Assembly: GCA_030152605.1 (NCBI GenBank)
Contig: JASLJB010000173.1
Span: 1-8,201, forward strand
Direction: 5' to 3'
From: Acinetobacter sp.
Lineage (GTDB): Bacteria > Pseudomonadota > Gammaproteobacteria > Pseudomonadales > Moraxellaceae
DNA: 8,201 nucleotides
The first letter of the stretch is position 1, and each line of letters starts with the position of its first letter. The notes below the pieces were generated by a model that saw only the letters and a list, made by a program, of their open reading frames with translations, was not told the DNA's origin and did no database searches. Below are positions 6,469 to 8,201 of the stretch, piece after piece. The position numbers were made by a program, and so were the translations under genes.

Positions 6469-7269
6469 TTAGTTAAACTGCGCGAAGTCTGGCTTACGTT
6501 TTTGCATAAAGGCTTGCACGGCTTCCATCATCTCGGGTGAAGCGACACGTTGCATAAAGATCTCTGCTTCGTCATCGATGCACTGTACGATTTCAGCCAA
6601 GTTATGCTTCATCAAGGCCTTGGTTTGTTTGATTGAGGCCAATGGTAGGGCAGCCAGATGTTGTGCTTGTTGTTGGGCATGTACATAGACATCGCTTTCA
6701 ATACTGTTGACCAAACCTGCGCTGAGGGCGACTTCGCTATTGAACTTCTTGGCGGTGAACAGCAGCTCCGCCGCTTTGTGATAACCGGCTTGTTGGATCA
6801 ACAGCTTGCTCGCCGCACCTTCGGGAGAGAGACCGAGGCTGACAAATGGGATTTGGAACAGCGCCGTATCATCGCTATAGACCAAGTCTGCATGCAGTAA
6901 CAAGGTCACACCGATGCCGATCGCTACACCACGTACCGCCACGATCAGAGGTTTACTAAACTGCGCCGCAGATTTGAGTAAGACGAAGGGAGGCGCATCG
7001 CCTGACTTGCCTTGTACAGGTGACTGCACAAATTTCATGAAATCTTGCATGTCATTGCCCGCAGTAAAGTCTGCATCGGCACCACGAAGCACCACCACAC
7101 GTACTTGATTCGATTGATCCGCTTCATCTAGCGCTTGCGCAATGCATAAATACAGCTCGCCATACAGCGCATTCTTGGCTTCAGCACGCTGAATGGCCAA
7201 AGTCAGGATACCATCTGTTAAATTGGCGTTTAAATGTTGATGTGGCTGTTGAATACAACTGAGGGTCAT
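6469..7269 (-). CDS. Enoyl-CoA hydratase/isomerase family protein, probably delta3,delta2-enoyl-CoA isomerase type
   Basis: A 266-residue crotonase-fold enzyme, the usual length. The oxyanion-hole segments are ADFTAGNDMQDF (about 66-77) and GVAIGIGVTLLLHADL (about 114-129). The catalytic segment reads PFVSLGLSPEGAAS (141-154), with Glu150 in the SPEG motif. That motif is typical of peroxisomal/bacterial ECI2-like delta3,delta2-enoyl-CoA isomerases, which move the double bond of unsaturated acyl-CoAs during beta-oxidation. Classical hydratases instead use two glutamates, and the second is not evident at the expected place, so an isomerase is favoured; the exact substrate is unknown. ATG 7269 is preceded by AAGGA (complement of 7277-7281) with a 7-nt spacer, which supports this start. 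It is divergent from nadM across a 101-bp gap and ends at its own terminator. No other beta-oxidation gene is in the window. Confidence 0.9.
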   Translation of the reverse strand: MTLSCIQQPHQHLNANLTDGILTLAIQRAEAKNALYGELYLCIAQALDEADQSNQVRVVVLRGADADFTAGNDMQDFMKFVQSPVQGKSGDAPPFVLLKSAAQFSKPLIVAVRGVAIGIGVTLLLHADLVYSDDTALFQIPFVSLGLSPEGAASKLLIQQAGYHKAAELLFTAKKFNSEVALSAGLVNSIESDVYVHAQQQAQHLAALPLASIKQTKALMKHNLAEIVQCIDDEAEIFMQRVASPEMMEAVQAFMQKRKPDFAQFN

Positions 7270-7370
7270 CGTACTATCCTTGCTTTCAGTTTAAATATAT
7301 TTATGAAGCCATTATGACTGAGATTGATTTCAATTGAGAAACTGTGGCGTTCATAAAAACATGATGCATT

Positions 7371-7949
7371 ATGACTCAACATTTTGACTATTTGGTGTTT
7401 ATCGGCCGATTCCAACCCTTTCATTTGGCACATATGCAGACGATTGATATCGCCTTGCAACATAGCAACTGCGTGGTGTTGGCACTCGGATCAGCGCAGG
7501 CAGAGCGCAATATTAAAAATCCATTTACTGCGTCAGAACGTGAACAGATGATCTTGTCCAATTACCAACCCGCGCAACAACAGCGGATTAAATTTGCACC
7601 GATCATCGATGTCTATAACGATGAAAAATGGGTCAAATTGGTCAAATCACAGGTGCAAGCCCAAGTCGAAGATGGCGCTAAAGTCGGTTTGATCGGGCAT
7701 TTTAAAGATGACTCCTCTTACTATCTGGCACTCTTTCCTGAGTGGGAAATGCTAGAACTGGAAAGTTTAAGAGGATCAATTTCCGCGACGCCACTGCGTG
7801 AGGCATTTTATCGTGGAGAGATCATCGAGGCGGCGTTCCCGCTGGGCACGATTGCATTTTTAACCGCTTTTAGGCAGACCGAGGTCTATCGTCAGTTGCA
7901 AAACAAGTATCAACACAGCGACCCATCCAATCTAGATCTCAGTTCTTAG
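7371..7949 (+). CDS. nadM: Nicotinamide-nucleotide adenylyltransferase, NadM type (no Nudix domain)
   Basis: A 192-residue nucleotidyltransferase that joins NMN and ATP to give NAD and pyrophosphate in the cytosol. The first strand and ATP motif read VFIGRFQPFHLAH (9-21), with His18 and His21 as the phosphate-binding pair and Ala20 where many relatives have Gly. Further NadM landmarks are LGSAQAERNIKNPFTASERE (39-58), GHFKDDSSYYL (109-119) and the second phosphate motif ISATPLRE (137-144). The length matches the adenylyltransferase domain alone; the C-terminal Nudix domain of the bifunctional NadM relatives is absent and the frame ends cleanly with TAG. ATG 7371 has no clear Shine-Dalgarno sequence, and the two ATGs just upstream (7361, 7364) are out of frame. 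It is divergent from the crotonase gene and 106 bp upstream of the LysE/ArgO gene. NMN salvage is the likely use; a role in de novo synthesis through nicotinate mononucleotide cannot be judged from here. Confidence 0.92.
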   Translation: MTQHFDYLVFIGRFQPFHLAHMQTIDIALQHSNCVVLALGSAQAERNIKNPFTASEREQMILSNYQPAQQQRIKFAPIIDVYNDEKWVKLVKSQVQAQVEDGAKVGLIGHFKDDSSYYLALFPEWEMLELESLRGSISATPLREAFYRGEIIEAAFPLGTIAFLTAFRQTEVYRQLQNKYQHSDPSNLDLSS

Positions 7950-7960
7950 TTTAGTTGCAT

Positions 7961-8021
7961 ATGCTGTTCAGCATGATATTTTCTGCAGCATGCGCGACAG
8001 GGTGAAAATATATTTATGCTG
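7961..8021. repeat. Cluster of ATGCTG/CAGCAT half-sites with nested inverted repeats
   Basis: Four copies lie in 61 bp: ATGCTG 7961-7966, CAGCAT 7969-7974, CAGCAT 7986-7991 and ATGCTG 8016-8021. The first two form the perfect palindrome ATGCTG-TT-CAGCAT. CAGCAT 7969 plus ATATTTTC (7976-7983) can also pair with GAAAATAT (8004-8011) plus ATGCTG (8016-8021), with small unpaired gaps. GTGAAA (8002-8007) can pair with TTTCAC (8027-8032) as a third option. It lies just before the exporter gene, so it may be an operator or a leader with alternative folds. The matches are seen; the function is inferred. Confidence 0.45.
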
Positions 8022-8044
8022 TGTGCTTTCACTCGCTGGGCAAC

Positions 8045-8048
8045 GGAG
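8045..8048 (+). promoter_or_regulatory. Ribosome binding site of the LysE/ArgO gene
   Basis: GGAG with a 7-nt spacer to ATG 8056. Confidence 0.7.
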
Positions 8049-8055
8049 CATACAC

Positions 8056-8201
8056 ATGCTAAATACATTCATCCAAGGTTTTGTCAGCAGTGGCGCATTA
8101 ATCTTGGCCATCGGTGCACAAAATGCCTTTGTGCTGAAACAAGGCCTGAAAAAACAAGCAGTGTTTTGGGTGTGTCTGGTGTGTGCCTTATCAGATTCGA
8201 T
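8056..8201 (+). CDS. LysE/ArgO family amino-acid exporter, 3'-partial
   Basis: Forty-eight codons are visible before the right edge. The start MLNTFIQGFVSSGALILAIG resembles the first membrane helix of LysE/ArgO proteins, and the signature GAQNAFVLKQGLKKQ (about 20-34) matches the conserved GPQNxxVxxQGxxR segment of ArgO (YggA) and LysE, with Ala for the Pro seen in E. coli ArgO. The second helix then begins (VFWVCLVCALSDS). These inner-membrane exporters expel lysine and/or arginine and normally have about 200 residues and six helices. GGAG 7 nt upstream supports the start. Family members are often controlled by a LysR-type activator (ArgP/LysG); no such gene is in the window, and the 106-bp leader holds repeats that could serve regulation. 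Lysine versus arginine specificity cannot be told from this fragment. Confidence 0.9.
   Translation, partial: MLNTFIQGFVSSGALILAIGAQNAFVLKQGLKKQAVFWVCLVCALSDS

Noticed and set aside
6343..6540. 65-codon + strand frame crossing the crotonase terminator and 3' end
   Set aside because: It runs through the terminator hairpin, is antisense to a well-supported gene and has no RBS.
7323..7334. Palindrome ATTGA-TT-TCAAT in the crotonase/nadM divergent region
   Set aside because: Only 5-bp arms in AT-rich DNA; chance occurrence is likely.
7955..7982. TTGCAT-16 bp-TATTTT as a sigma-70 promoter for the LysE/ArgO gene
   Set aside because: Both hexamers are poor matches and the spacing is short; possible but not strong enough to call.
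1..8201. CRISPR array, transposon, tRNA or phage genes
   Set aside because: No regularly spaced repeats, transposase motifs, terminal inverted repeats or tRNA-like folds were seen.

Overview
The window looks like chromosomal DNA from a gammaproteobacterium of the Moraxellaceae, most likely Acinetobacter or a close relative. This is inferred from the protein types and their style (a single-chain PurL, a stand-alone NadM-type NMN adenylyltransferase, an exported MTA/SAH-nucleosidase-like protein and a LysE/ArgO exporter). I could not run a database search, and the GC content looks rather high for a typical Acinetobacter. Most of the window is housekeeping or metabolic. I found no insertion sequence, CRISPR array, rRNA, tRNA or phage module.

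Layout, left to right. (1) purL (FGAR amidotransferase, purine synthesis) fills the first 3.8 kb on the + strand. Its reading frame is open to the left edge, so the true start lies just outside the window. It ends in a strong intrinsic terminator (3866-3894). (2) The 270 bp up to 4100 hold an 11-bp inverted repeat and a small palindrome. A 48-codon gene for a single-span membrane peptide follows (4101-4247). (3) On the - strand, about 4269-4529 looks like a decayed N-terminal stub of a lipoprotein of the esterase-like phytase family. (4) On the + strand, a signal-peptide-bearing nucleoside phosphorylase/MTA-SAH nucleosidase family protein (4543-5409) is followed 28 bp later by a small YqfO/NIF3-like PII-fold protein (5438-5761); the two may form an operon. 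(5) On the - strand there is an orphan four-helix membrane protein (5777-6256). Next comes a crotonase-fold protein (6469-7269) with the catalytic SPEG motif of delta3,delta2-enoyl-CoA isomerases; its terminator is a perfect 12-bp hairpin at 6379-6410. (6) Divergent from the crotonase gene is nadM (7371-7949), for NAD synthesis or salvage. It is followed by the first 48 codons of a LysE/ArgO-type amino-acid exporter (8056 to the right edge), whose leader is dense in ATGCTG/CAGCAT half-sites and has mutually exclusive inverted repeats.

No single pathway ties the whole window together. PurL, the nucleosidase-like protein and NadM all touch nucleotide or cofactor metabolism, but they are separate transcription units by orientation and terminators. 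The points most worth following are the exported nucleosidase with Asn at the catalytic Asp position, the phytase-like pseudogene, the small membrane peptide with its structured leader, and the leader of the LysE/ArgO gene. I did not find convincing evidence of a wholly new multi-gene system.
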